Origin: Megachile rotundata
Lineage: Eukaryota > Arthropoda > Insecta > Hymenoptera > Megachilidae
Length of the DNA stretch: 64,000 bases
Assembly (NCBI RefSeq): GCF_050947335.1
Contig: NC_134985.1
Coordinates: 20,141,190-20,205,189, forward strand
Reading direction: 5' to 3'
In this document: piece after piece, positions 37,799-49,205 of the stretch
How the letters are laid out: every line of letters starts with the position of its first letter
Position numbering within the stretch: the first letter of the stretch is position 1
Made by a program: the position numbers and the translations under genes
Notes under the pieces: model-generated
Told to the model about the DNA's origin: nothing
Databases searched by the model: none
What the model saw: the letters and a program-made list of their open reading frames with translations, nothing else

Positions 37799-40102
37799 CT
37801 ATAACCCATTGTGAATGTGACCGGTCTCTCTATAGGAATGTTGATCCATAAAATGTTTAATATCAATCTTTAAAATGTAAACAATCGTTATAGCCGTTAC
37901 AATCGTCACTAATATAGATAAGAATAAAGAATACTTTAAGAAAGCAACATCACTGTGAAGCTTCGCGTTAGTCTCTTTCAAATGTGTTATCTGTAATTCA
38001 GTATTTTGTTTATAAATTTTATTTTAATACAATGTATCATGTTTTGATTAATTTGACTTACTTTACGGTATAATATATCTATGTGACCATTTTCTGACAT
38101 TCCAGAAGACATGGACTGTAACTTTTGTACTTCGTTATTTTCAAATCCCCCGTCACAACATCCGAGTCTATGTTCCTCTGCAGCTTTTTCGGACTGTGGA
38201 TAAATGAAATAGTAATTAGATATCGTGTAAAACATCTGCGCTATAGCAGGATTACTACCTTCCAAAGAGCGGCTAATTCTGGTCCCGATGTATTTGCGTC
38301 TTTCAAAGGAAGGCACGTAACTAAAAATTTGTCATTACGCAAAAGGCCGCGCAAATTGTATCCTGATTGTACGATAACAGAAACCACACGTTGTTCTTGA
38401 GGTAATAAAATTCCGGAACTTGGTCGTACTCTAAACTTTTCAGGTGATGTTGTTTTTACCTATGAATCAAAGTAGAAGGATTTACGATACGCTCTGATTC
38501 TTATACAATGATTAGTCGATTTATACCTTATAAGACAAAGGTTTTTCAGCGGATATATTCTTAAGTGTAATTGTTCCAACAATATCGTTTCCATTTTTAT
38601 TAAATATAATTGCATTTGGTTCAATAGATAATACTGAAAGATATTAACAGTGTTAGTAAAGACAGTGAGAACATTATATTATTGTTACTTACATTGTTCT
38701 TCTATGTTATGTTCACCGAAAGAATTTGGAGACTGTTCTGTCATTGGAGAACCTTCTGCAAAATGTACCTTAAATAATACCAAGAGTGAATTAATCTTTT
38801 GAATGAAGAACATCAGAAAAATTAACACTACTAAAAAAAAAAATAATAATAAAATACCTTTTTGTTATCAAGCTTTCCATTCAATGTAGTGTCCACATTA
38901 TTTTGTGCTTCTGGTACAAATTTGAAAACATAATCATTATTGCCACCCCAGCATGTAAGTATATCATTAGGATCTACAAATTCTTGTATATTGTTTTTCT
39001 GAACAAACTTAATTTTTGGAATAGCTTTAGGTGGCAACCATGACTTTATAAGTTTAAAAGCCGTATTCAAAATCCATGGCATTTCAAAGATAATAATATA
39101 ATTTAAGAAATTTGGATAATAACTTTTAAAAAGACCAATTAGGTACTTAGTAAATTCCATATCCATATTTGAAATACCAGTGTCTGCCATGTCAAAAAAA
39201 ATTGAAATTTGATCACCATTTGTTTGTCTAAAATCATTTGAAAGGTTAAATACATTGGTTCCAAAATAATGAATTTGAGCCGACATTACATCCTATTATA
39301 TTTACCTTTCTAATCTTTCGAACCAGTAAACAATGGCTCTCTTTAATTCATTTAAGTCTTTACTTCCCTTAGTATGCAATTTACATTTAATAATAAACAT
39401 TGTTTTACCATCTTTATCTTTACCATGAATAAAACACAATCCACTTTCTATATAATCTTTTCTTACATTTGCCTCTGTTATCTCTGCGATTAGATAATAC
39501 TGATACAATGTTTTTGAAAGTGAAAAATGTCAATATACAAGTTCATTAATTTATGAACAAAAACAACATATTTAATTTAATCTACTGCTCATTTACCATT
39601 TGTGCCAAATTTGCTTCTCCAAGAACAAGTATCCCATAACATATTCAGTGACTCTTGTACGTTATTCTCATTGTGAATTAAGAATCGCTTTAACCAACTA
39701 TCTTCCTCTTTTATTTTGGCAATATCTACAGGATGAAATTCTGAAAATATGTTCAATTGAATGCTTATTAAAACGACTTATACCATTATGCATAATACAT
39801 CAATTTTATGTAAGAAGGCATAGTATGAAGTTTTTTTATAAATTATTCATATATATTCATTGCATGTATAAACATATATATATATTTAAATATACGTAAA
39901 AACAAATATTGACCTTGACGTATAGCATAAGAGCAGACATTAATATTTATCAGCACAACTATTCACTGTGAAAATGAAAAGAGAAAATCAAGTTTATAAA
40001 ACAGAAGTAAGTATACACACTAGGATCCGGTGGTCCTTCATCGCTCAGTTTTTTAAAAAATTTTTCACGAAGATCCGTGATCAACTCTGTCTGTACATCC
40101 AT
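37799..40102 (-). CDS. MOSPD2: Motile sperm domain-containing protein 2-like (CRAL-TRIO + MSP)
   Basis: ER membrane protein whose MSP domain binds FFAT motifs to tether other organelles, with a CRAL-TRIO lipid-binding domain in front. Coding exons on minus: 40102-40021, 39740-39597, 39483-39306, 39227-38858, 38768-38693, 38633-38527, 38459-38259, 38193-38062, 37990-37799; 1482 bases, 493 residues. CRAL-TRIO covers residues about 60-245 (FFDMADTGISNMDMEF, IIIFEMPWILNTAFKLIKSW). The MSP domain spans about 284-400 and keeps the KTTSPEKFRVRP segment (residues 321 on) typical of FFAT readers. A short helical stretch precedes one membrane span at about 451-470, with a 23-residue tail. Order and length fit animal MOSPD2 (about 518 in human). 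The third intron is 78 bp, and an in-frame-looking ATG inside it (39286) should be ignored. Exon borders are predicted from phase and homology. Confidence 0.92.
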
Positions 40103-42809
40103 CTTCGGTTAACCTGCTGCTGGATATGACACTTTGACCGGCAGTGAACTATGCAATATAATAGACAGACGATGATTGTTCATTCAGACAGTTCATCTGC
40201 GCGTTGAAAGGCGCGCATGCTGCTTAGACTTTGTATTGAATTAATTACATAAAATGCTGAGTCCGTCCTTTATAATTTTTTTAATGTGCACGTTTCAGAT
40301 ATCCTTTCAACACATTTCTAAGTTTGCTTTCTGAAATATCCACTTAACTTGATTCATAAAATTGTATCTGATACAGTCTCATACGAATTATTTTTTATAC
40401 AGGAATTTCATATCAGATTACTGTCGATACGTTTATTTAAGCTTGATTTCCACATGCACTGTATACGATAAGAAATATATGATTCACGTTTAGTGAAAAT
40501 AGATAAAATTTAATTAAAAAAATTTAAGTCATCACAGTATTAAATTTCACTGCCAGTATTATTATTATATTTACATTGTTCGATTTACAATAAAATTTTA
40601 TTTATTACAGATTTTCCACTTTTATCAATTTAATCCTATTAATAATCTTATTCTATAAACATTTATGCAATGTTTAAATAGCATGGCATTTTTATTTATT
40701 GTTTAAAATCTTTCTCATATTGCGTTATAACAAATGAAATAATACAATCACGATTGGTAATTTATATAATGTACAATTTTAAAGAAATCTTTAGTAAATA
40801 ATTATAAGTAACATAACTAATATAATTGCTTATACTTTATCATGTTAATTTTCTTATATAAGAGATTTTATACATTTTTACGATAAATGAAATTATGTAA
40901 AAAAGAAGGAAAAAATGGCACGTGGTATGTTAATTAAGGAATTAGTTTAGAAAGCTGGGGCTGCTTTAATTGACGTTTAATTAGTCGATTTCACTTTCCG
41001 TAAATTTATCATAAAATTAATTACATTTAAATGCAGTAAATTGTCATGGCCCGAGTTTCTATGCCGACATAGTCTACTAAATAAAAAGAACAAGTTATAA
41101 ATAGTAAAAAAAAAAAAAAGAGTTCACGATTATATATATGTTAATTAAAACAATAGGAAGGGTATATGCATAAGTGAAGTAATCGTTTCCAATATACGTG
41201 CACACAAAGGCACACTGTATATAATATAATATACTTATATGGGCATTAAAATGTACAACTAGTTTTTGTATTGTATGACAATATGTATATGTATATACAA
41301 TATTTGACATGTCAAATAATTCACAAATAGTTTTGCTTTCTCTCTTTTACACATATATCTTTTTTTTTTGTCAACAAATAACAAAGGTGTGAAATATGAA
41401 AACTTTAATTTATACGAAACAAAATTTTCAAAATACACGCGATTGACTGGTGTTTATCTTTTTTTCTTTCACAGTCAATCGGTGTTAACATAGAATCGTA
41501 CAAAACGACAGGCATTCTGTTTCATATTGGTATAAGTTCTATCGTGGTAACAGTCACAGTTCCACCTGGACAGAACCTCTTACTTTTTTATTAGTTCTTT
41601 ACCGTTTTCAGTAGTATTACAATAGTTGGTGGATATTTGTGTATGAATGTGTGTGTGTATATATAGCCCAGTTTTTAACTACTGCTATCATTAAAAATCA
41701 AATACATATATATATACATATGTATATGTATATACATATATATGCATGTATATATCCACACACATATTGCAATATGTATGTATATATCTATAAATACATG
41801 TTGGGCCATCCCAATTTTTAATCTATCATAGTCCACTCTTATATCAATAAAGGCATGCTAAAATTGAGCAGGCATACTAAGGCATACATTTCTTAGAATG
41901 ATTTGTATCATGAATCTTGCATAAAAATTCTATTAAAAAATTAATTGGCATATACAATTCAGTAATTTGTATATACAGTTATGCTATAGTTGGGACAGAA
42001 CTATTGATATTGTGTTGTTACAATATGTGCACGTATCTTAACGTATTAATCATTAATCATACGTATTAATTATTAATCATACGTATTGCAAATATTAATA
42101 AAAACTTTTATATTAAAAAAATCACGTATTATCGTAAATTATTTCGATAACAATGTACAAGCATTTTTTAATGTGCCTTTATCATATTAGTTGCAGACTA
42201 GGTGAATGGATTAAAATAGGGCAGCCATTGTGAGTATATGTATATTCATTTCAGATTTATAAAACTCTAGTATGACATAAATTTGTCATACAGGAGATTT
42301 CGAATTTTAAGTATAATCTAGTGGTTGAAGGCATCGTTCGCATAACACAGAATAAGTTTGTATAAAATATTCAGAACACTGTAACATTCAGATGCCGTTC
42401 AAGGATATACCACTGATTAATATTCGATTATTAAACTGTCCGTTTATAAATATTCATTTTACGTGGCTGTATTATTAATTTCTGTAACATCTTTTGTTTA
42501 ACCATTTTAGATCTGTCCCATCAGACATCATTGATCGTTACCTATAAATCTCAATAATTTTAAATTTTGATCGGTAATTGGCTACTTAGTCGATTTATTC
42601 ACCCGCATTATTTATAGGTATCCAAAATATTTACAACTTTGTTTGCAGGCGTTTTAATTCTTCGCTGTTTCTAAAATTCAATATCTCTTTACAATACAAG
42701 AGTTCCATTTGAAACTACTAGTTCCGTGCGATTTCCTCCAAGTTGTTACTGATTCTCTGAACTAGTAAAAACTTCCATTGACTTTAGTAACTGCCTCATT
42801 TACAAAAAT
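40103..42809. other. AT-rich intergenic between MOSPD2 and VPS26
   Basis: Holds the presumed MOSPD2 promoter near 40.1-40.2 kb and the VPS26 3' UTR. A compound TA/CA microsatellite lies at 41640-41770. No gene seen. Confidence 0.6.
41700..41770. repeat. ATATAC/ATGTAT microsatellite
   Basis: Imperfect alternation of ATATAC, ATGTAT and ATATAT words, preceded by GTGTGTGTATATATA at 41650. Confidence 0.8.
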
Positions 42810-44536
42810 TCAGTTACTCTCAGGATTAACTTCTTTTTCACCTTCACCATCTCCTTCTTCGCGCGTCATGCCTTCTATTGGAGCTGGTGTATCTTCTACA
42901 TTGGTAATGTTACCGGATGGCAGTTGGCCTGATTGTATTGACGGAGGCGCGGATGGTGGACCATTTTGAGCAGCTCCTTGTGGGAATCCCGTTTCTGCCG
43001 ATACTAAATGCGATGGCATATGTGGTGAAGCAGTTTGAGATTTTCTACTTTTCTCGCCTTTTCTCCATAACGTTATTTCCTATAAGAAAGATATACTTGT
43101 AGTACTTTGTCCAATAAAGATTAACAGTGTACAGATGCATTTCGCAGCTTACTTGTTGCTTAAAATATCTACGATCTTCTTCATCCATAAGAACTAAATT
43201 AAGGTAGTATCTAACACTGAACTTTTTATTGATGTCGCGCATTGTGGGTGCCAAATCATACCCTGCTAGAAACACTCTTATTGGAATAGATTCACCACGA
43301 ACAGGTGCACCATCCATTATTTCATACTTTGCTATAGTTTCATTTTCCGTAAATGTATGTGGTCCTGCAAATATGTATTCTAATTATAATTATTGAATTA
43401 ATAAGTTGTAAAAAAATAAATAACTGGAAAATAAAATACTTTCTCTAAAGAGTGTATTAGGAATTATAATAATACTAAAATTATAACAAAGAATATTACA
43501 GCTACTTATATGTTAATTATACAGTACCAGAACCTGTGGTTTCCCGTTTTATTATGGCAATTTCCATGTGTTTGATTTTTATTCTAACCAGAAGGAAATA
43601 TATCTTCCCAACAATAACATCCTTTAAATGATACCTAAAAATATAAATACAAATTAATAATTGTATAAAAACTTGTTATTAAATGTGTATTAATATGACA
43701 ATGTAACTCACTTGCTTTTATTATACTCAAATTCGATATGCAAACAGTCTTCAATTCCAACTTCCATTTTAATAGGATTATTCATATCGGGATAGGAACT
43801 AAGAGTATGCACAACTAATTCAAGTTCTTTAACGATATCACTAAGTCTTCGAACAATTGTCACTTTGAGAAAATATCTTAGCCGTACATTGGATCCTGTG
43901 TAGCTTTCAAATGGTTTTTCCACATTTGCAAATTCAAAAGTATACACTGTATTATGAGTTAATTCTCCTGGCCTAGCTAATTCTTTAACCAAATTTGTGA
44001 ATTCATGATGATTTCCTCTGTCATAATATAATTCAATTTGTCCAATAAATTCTACCTTCACACCCTGATGCTCCAATTTACCAGCCTTTCTAAGACTAAT
44101 ATTAATCTGCAAATAACAAAAATGAATTATAACGTGTGACAGATAAATCAGTCAACTTTCAGCTTATAGTTTACGCTTGAACATTTGAAGTTTTCGATGG
44201 TACTAAATATACATCACACTCCTTGTTGGTACATTTTGTTTCATACTTTCTTTGATCATTCAAAAAGAATTTTTACCTTCCCAGAAACGGTTTCACCGTC
44301 ATAATATAACAAGTGGCGCTCTTTTTTGCCATCTTCCGATTTAATGTCTGCAGTCTTCCTGGTCTCTGCACCATCCAAAGTGATCTCTATGTCGGCCGAC
44401 TGACCAAATCCAAAGAAACTCTACAAAAAATATAAAAAAAATAAAAGAAAAACGTTGCAAAAACGATCAATTGTCATAACGATCTCATCAAGTATTTCCA
44501 GTCGGAGAATTTATCAATCAAAAAGTAACATACCAT
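42810..44536 (-). CDS. VPS26: Vacuolar protein sorting 26, retromer subunit
   Basis: Arrestin-fold subunit of the retromer, which recycles cargo from endosomes to the Golgi or plasma membrane together with VPS35 and VPS29. Coding exons on minus: 44536-44534 (only the ATG), 44420-44277, 44106-43712, 43634-43528, 43364-43153, 43079-42810; 1131 bases, 376 residues. Near-universal VPS26 segments are visible: SFFGFGQSADIEI at the N-terminus, LYYDGETVSGK, GIEDCLHIEFEYNKSKYHLK, YEIMDGAPVRGESIPIRVFL and MRDINKKFSVRYYLNLVL. The C-terminal 70 residues beyond LWRKGEK are Pro/Gly/Glu-rich and variable, making the protein longer than the 327 residues of human VPS26A. The ATG-only exon is inferred from the GTATGT donor directly after it and from the SFFGFG start of exon 2. 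It lies head-to-head with the ZDHHC gene, 1.3 kb apart. Confidence 0.96.
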
Positions 44537-45835
44537 TTTTCGTAAAAAAGGATCACCCTGTATAAATGATCACACGTTTTGTTATAATAATGTTTGCGCT
44601 AACAAGACCAACGTGTGAAATCAATGAAAAATCCTCAAATGTAACATTTTTTTCACTTGAAAACGAGAAAAGTTGGGTTATTTTTTACTTGCTTCCTCCC
44701 AAAAGTCACAAGTAGCCAATATGGCTGCGCACTGTGTCCCCCACCCCTAATATGTACTGTCAAACTTGCAGTCGCGTGCAAGAATACAACAGACGATGTT
44801 AGAACCGGTAGTATCTAGTATCCTTTAAGTTCATTCTTATTACTTATTAAACTTTCCTTGATCTCGATTGAATAACACGATGCACTCGGGTCGCAAATAT
44901 TTCTGGGGGATACGGTAGTGGGCACGGTAGGCTTCCCTAGGGAAAATGGCAATGTAGGGGAAAGAGGCCCCACTGTGCGGATTGTAATCGGCAAATTTTT
45001 AAATTGACACATTATCAAATTCGAAAATGTACAAATTTAAGAATTTACAAAATTTGGAACTTAAAAATTCAAAGATTTTGGAGTTTGGGAATTTGAAAAA
45101 TTTGGAAACTTGGAAATTTTAAGTTCACATATTCGATTTTCCAAAATCGAAAGCAAATGATGGGAGGGTCCTCCCCTTAAACTAGTTTTTAGCAAAAGGA
45201 AGCCTACATTGCACCCCTGTCCGACCAAATACATATCAGGTGTGTTCGTAACAAATCTTTCAATGGCGATTATTGATGACGTTTAGAAATCAAACTATCT
45301 CGCTTTACATGTGATAACGCACTCGAGTTCCATTTGCGGTTCATTTACTGTACAACACTAGGTTTGAACCGTTATGAGGAGGCGATTGTTAAATACTTGG
45401 AGAAGGTTTTAGATATGTTATTAACATAACACTTTGTGGATGAACATCCATGCTCGGCATAATTGCTGAAGAGGTGACAAGGAAAAAATCAATTTTATCA
45501 GCAGGTGTTCATCTTATATGCATAAAAAATATCATAATGAAGAAAATTGAACTAAAAGTTGATAGATATATCATTAGTGTAGGTGTTGAATTCAATACTT
45601 ATTTCTTAGGTTATAATAGTTCTTCATGATTCAGAGTTCATCTTTCAAAGTTCATCTTACTAAAATTAACTTCCTATAAATTTGCTGTTATTATTATTTA
45701 TAATATTGTTTAACTTTTCACTGATGATTTCGTCGATTTTTTATTGCAGGCAAAGAGTCATGGTTATGTTAGTAAACATTATTGATGTCCCTTTGCATTA
45801 TTATTAACCAAGAAAATAGTAAATAGGCGCAAAAC
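44537..45835. other. Divergent promoter region, VPS26 / ZDHHC
   Basis: Shared upstream region of two genes transcribed away from each other. CCAATATGGCTGCG at about 44718 resembles a YY1/Pho-type ATGGC site. The middle (about 44918-45219) is a possible small inverted-repeat element with degenerate AATTTGG words inside. A non-coding first exon of the ZDHHC gene may lie here, since an acceptor-like TTATTGCAG lies at about 45750. Confidence 0.5.
44918..45219. mobile_element. Possible MITE-like inverted-repeat element
   Basis: GTAGGCTTCC at 44928-44937 faces its exact reverse complement at 45198-45207. Outside these, GGGCACG and the inverted GGGTGCAAT are similar, giving imperfect terminal repeats of about 17-19 bp around 300 bp of non-coding sequence. 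No target-site duplication was established. Confidence 0.25.
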
Positions 45836-47115
45836 ATGGATTATGATTACATGTCTTTTCATAGAGAAAAAGATGTTCATAATAAATGTTATGGTGGAAG
45901 ATTATGGTGCATTAAAGTATGTTTCAGTGTTTCACTACACTGATTTTTATATCGATAGTTTAGTGTACTAATATTGTGTTTACTTTTTGTGGAATTTCGT
46001 TCTTAACTTTATTATCTTTTGCAGGATATATGTGGTATTATCTGTGCAGTTTTAACATGGTTGTTAATAATTTATGCAGAATTTGTAGTAATGGCAGTGA
46101 TTCTTATACCTACAATAAACACTTTATATTCTAGTTTACACACAGTGATATTTCAATTATTAACTTTCCTAGCTTTCGCATCTCATCTAAGAACAATGCT
46201 CACAGATCCAGTAAGTAAACGGATAATATTCAAACAGTTTTGTGGAAATGTAGTCATCGGTGAATAAAAGAAAGTATGTTATATGTATAGGGTGCTGTTC
46301 CCAAAGGGAATGCTACTAAAGAAATGATAGAACAAATGGGATTTAGGGGTGGTCAGGTTATTTTTAAGTGTCCAAAGTGTTGTTCTATTAAACCAGATAG
46401 AGCACATCATTGTTCTGTTTGCCAAAGGTAACTTTATAATAAATATCTTGATTATAATTCTCGAGATAGCAAAATATAGATAATGGATATATAAATCATT
46501 TGTTCATAGATGTATTAGAAAAATGGATCATCATTGTCCATGGGTTAACAATTGTGTCGGAGAAAATAATCAAAAATATTTTGTATTATTTACGGTAAGC
46601 TTCATTGCATATAGCAATTAAAAGTGGTATAAAAAATCCATTTTGACCAAATATATTTCAGTTCTACATTGCTGGAATGTCATTGCAATCTTTATTTTTA
46701 TGTATACAACAATTTACAACTTGTGTGAGACAAGAGTGGAAAGAGTGTTCTACATTTAGTCCACCTGCAACTGTGGTATTGTTACTTTTTTTGGCTTTTG
46801 AAGCTCTTTTATTTGCTATTTTTACCGCTGTAATGTTGGGGACACAATTACAGGCAATTTGGAACGATGAAACTGTAAGTACATGTTATCTCACTTTTCA
46901 AATTTTTATTAATTTTACGATTATCGATTAAATTTTGTTAATATCGATTACAGGGTATTGAACAACTTAAAAAGGAAGAAGCGAGATGGGTTCGCAATAG
47001 CAGATGGAAATCTATTCAAGCTGTATTTGGGAGATTTTCTATCGCTTGGTTCTCGCCTTTTACGTCGCCTCCAAAGGGAAAAACAAAGTTAGATTCTTAT
47101 TTGTATTCAGTGTAA
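45836..47115 (+). CDS. ZDHHC3/7: DHHC palmitoyltransferase, ZDHHC3/7 type
   Basis: Golgi membrane enzyme that attaches palmitate to cysteines of other proteins through an acyl-enzyme on the DHHC cysteine. Exons: 45836-45916, 46025-46210, 46291-46427, 46510-46594, 46662-46874, 46954-47115; 864 bases, 287 residues. Four hydrophobic spans are visible: two before the catalytic domain (about 28-48 and 60-80) and two after (about 160-180 and 195-220). The Cys-rich domain starts at FKCPKCCSIKPDRAHHC (residue 114) and reaches the catalytic DHHC at 141-144, followed by PWVNNCVG. The segment ETGIEQLKKEEARW and an AVFG motif in the tail are characteristic of the ZDHHC3/7 branch. The C-terminus LYSV could be a PDZ ligand, as in mammalian relatives. 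The start gives the conserved short cytosolic N-terminus and is the first ATG of the exon. Confidence 0.94.
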
Positions 47116-48751
47116 TATGTAATGGTACGTGGTTGTATCCCAGGGATATTTAATACTTGTAAATATAATGTAATTGTGACGTATCATGAATTCATGTGCA
47201 AGTGAACAGAATATTTGTAATTTTATACTGTTACCTAACATTCTTATTTTGTCGTGACCACTCTAAGAAGTAGCTAAAAAATGATCAATATTTAATGTAT
47301 ATTTTATTTATCAAAATATAAAGGTTTGTGAATTCGCAAACATACATCAACTACGTATGTTTCCCGGGAAGCTTGTATATTAGTGTACCGATATCATTGT
47401 ATTGTGATAATGCCAGATGTTTTCAAATATTTTACTCATGATACACCGCAACGTATTTATTGTACCAATGTAACATGCATTTTAAGATATAATATGTGCG
47501 ATAATGAACATACTGAACAAGACATTAATTTCACATCATGAGTTTTGATAAATTTGGCAACCGATCGATGTTTTGCACCGTTTAGATAAAGTACATTGCA
47601 CATTGTGATAGTAGTGTATTCCATTAACAAAGGAAACTAGTTTATTCGCATTGCGTTACAAAGATTAATATAATTTCTATTTTTTAACGACAGCTTAAAA
47701 CAGACAATAATGTTGAACGTCCGATTATTTGCGATACTAACAAGCTTTTTATAACGTCTTATTTTCCGAACAAACATATATTTTCATTCTATTTACTTCT
47801 TCGTCGATTTTGTATTTACACGTGGATACCTGATTTTTTGTATAAATAAATTGTACAGTTTCTTACTTTTACTAGTATTGTCTTTGTGTTTTATACAATT
47901 TATGTAGAATCTAGCTATACAAGCATTTCCTCGTAAGTGAAATGTTGTTTTTAGGTCTTTAAGAAATCTGAAACATTCTCAAAGGTTATTAAGGTCTTCA
48001 TTTATTAAGGACTCTATTTAAGGATAACTTGAAGGAAAGTTGAATTTGTGTCGTTAACGAAGAGTTAGTTATTTTATCAAACGTAGCGGTGTAAAGAAGT
48101 TGTTGAAGAGTTAGAAGAATAAAAAGAAGCAATCTATGCTGCCGGCGAAGACCGAGGTCACGTTTTCCACTTTCATCGACTTCCGTTTCCACGGACCTTC
48201 AGAAGTTGCTCTTGTTCTTCAGTGTGGGGAGCGCTTAACAGTGACAAGGTCGACAAACGTGTACAAGTAGAAGAAACGTTCTCCGTAGTGTTGTGTATGG
48301 TCGATCGAGCGGCTTTCACTTTTGCTACAACTGTTTGGTAAGTTTCGAGTTGAAAACTGGTATATTTACAATATTTTTCCTGCAGAGATACATTAATATC
48401 GAAATATTTTATTTTTCTCTTTCCGCGGAATGATTCCGCCGCATAACAAATATTGATAAAGTAAAAGCAGAATTAATCCATTAGGTATGTTTAGTTTCAT
48501 CGGATTAATCTTCGAGATTTTCTTCCAACTCGCTTTATTTATTATTTCCTATTTTCTATCTTGATCTTAGAACTCTTCAAGCTTCTTGTTTATCGAACAA
48601 ATAAATTTATCACGATATAAAACTGATTTATACCTTAATTAACGATTCACGCATGTTTGTAAACATTTCGATGCGAGAAATTTCTTTTTATAATTCTTTT
48701 CATGCACACGTGCATGTTTCTTAATTATTTCAGCGTTACGAGAGAAAACGA
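47116..48751. other. ZDHHC 3' UTR and upstream of the 99 aa gene
   Basis: The ZDHHC 3' UTR probably runs to AATAAA at 47845-47850. Around 48.2-48.34 kb a likely non-coding first exon of the next gene ends in a GGTAAGTTT donor at about 48339, and its acceptor TTTCAG lies at about 48733, 19 bp before the ATG. Confidence 0.5.
47845..47850 (+). terminator. Polyadenylation signal, ZDHHC gene
   Basis: AATAAA about 730 bp after the ZDHHC stop, the first full consensus in the 3' region that I found. Confidence 0.55.
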
Positions 48752-49205
48752 ATGAGGATGGCTCTGAACATTTTTACCTTACTCATGGTACGTTTCTCCA
48801 ATTTATTGTACTCTTCGATTGCTAAGCATGATATATTTTATAATATTTATTTAAAATCTCGAACTTCGCGCGGCGTTCTATATGTTTAATGATCACCTTT
48901 CAAACGATAGATTTGACTTTATACAACATTTATGATTACAGAATTTGCTCGTTTTAATTTGTCTGGCCGCGAACACGCGTGCCTACGACCCAAACGACAA
49001 ATCGCTGAAGGACATTCTACTTCCTGAGGGACAATTCGAAGCGTTTTATCTGAAGGGATCGCAGGAGGAGGAACAAAATGCGGTCAGACCACCGCATCTT
49101 CATGGATCGTTTCACCAGTACAAGAATCCCGCTCTTGTTGGAGCGCCCAACAGTGCTGCATACGGTTTCCGTTTCGATGGAAAGCGTCGTTTTAATTACA
49201 ATTAA
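48752..49205 (+). CDS. Small secreted precursor, possible amidated peptide
   Basis: Two coding exons, 48752-48787 and 48942-49205, give 99 residues. The first 26 residues form a clean signal peptide (MRMALNIFTLLMNLLVLICL.., cleavage likely after TRA). The mature part is about 73 residues, acidic then His/Pro/Asn-rich, with no cysteine. Near the C-terminus lies YGFRFD followed by GKRR (residues 92-95) and the tail FNYN. Gly-dibasic is the usual processing and amidation site of insect neuropeptides, so a released peptide ending FRFD-amide is possible. I do not recognise a named family, and a non-hormonal secreted protein is equally possible. A second exon holding most of the protein and a spliced 5' leader argue for a real gene. 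Confidence 0.75.

Noticed and set aside
39240..39286. ATG-started extension of the MOSPD2 exon
   Set aside because: Alignment to the MOSPD2 family needs the acceptor after GATTTTAG; the upstream ATG lies in a 78 bp intron.
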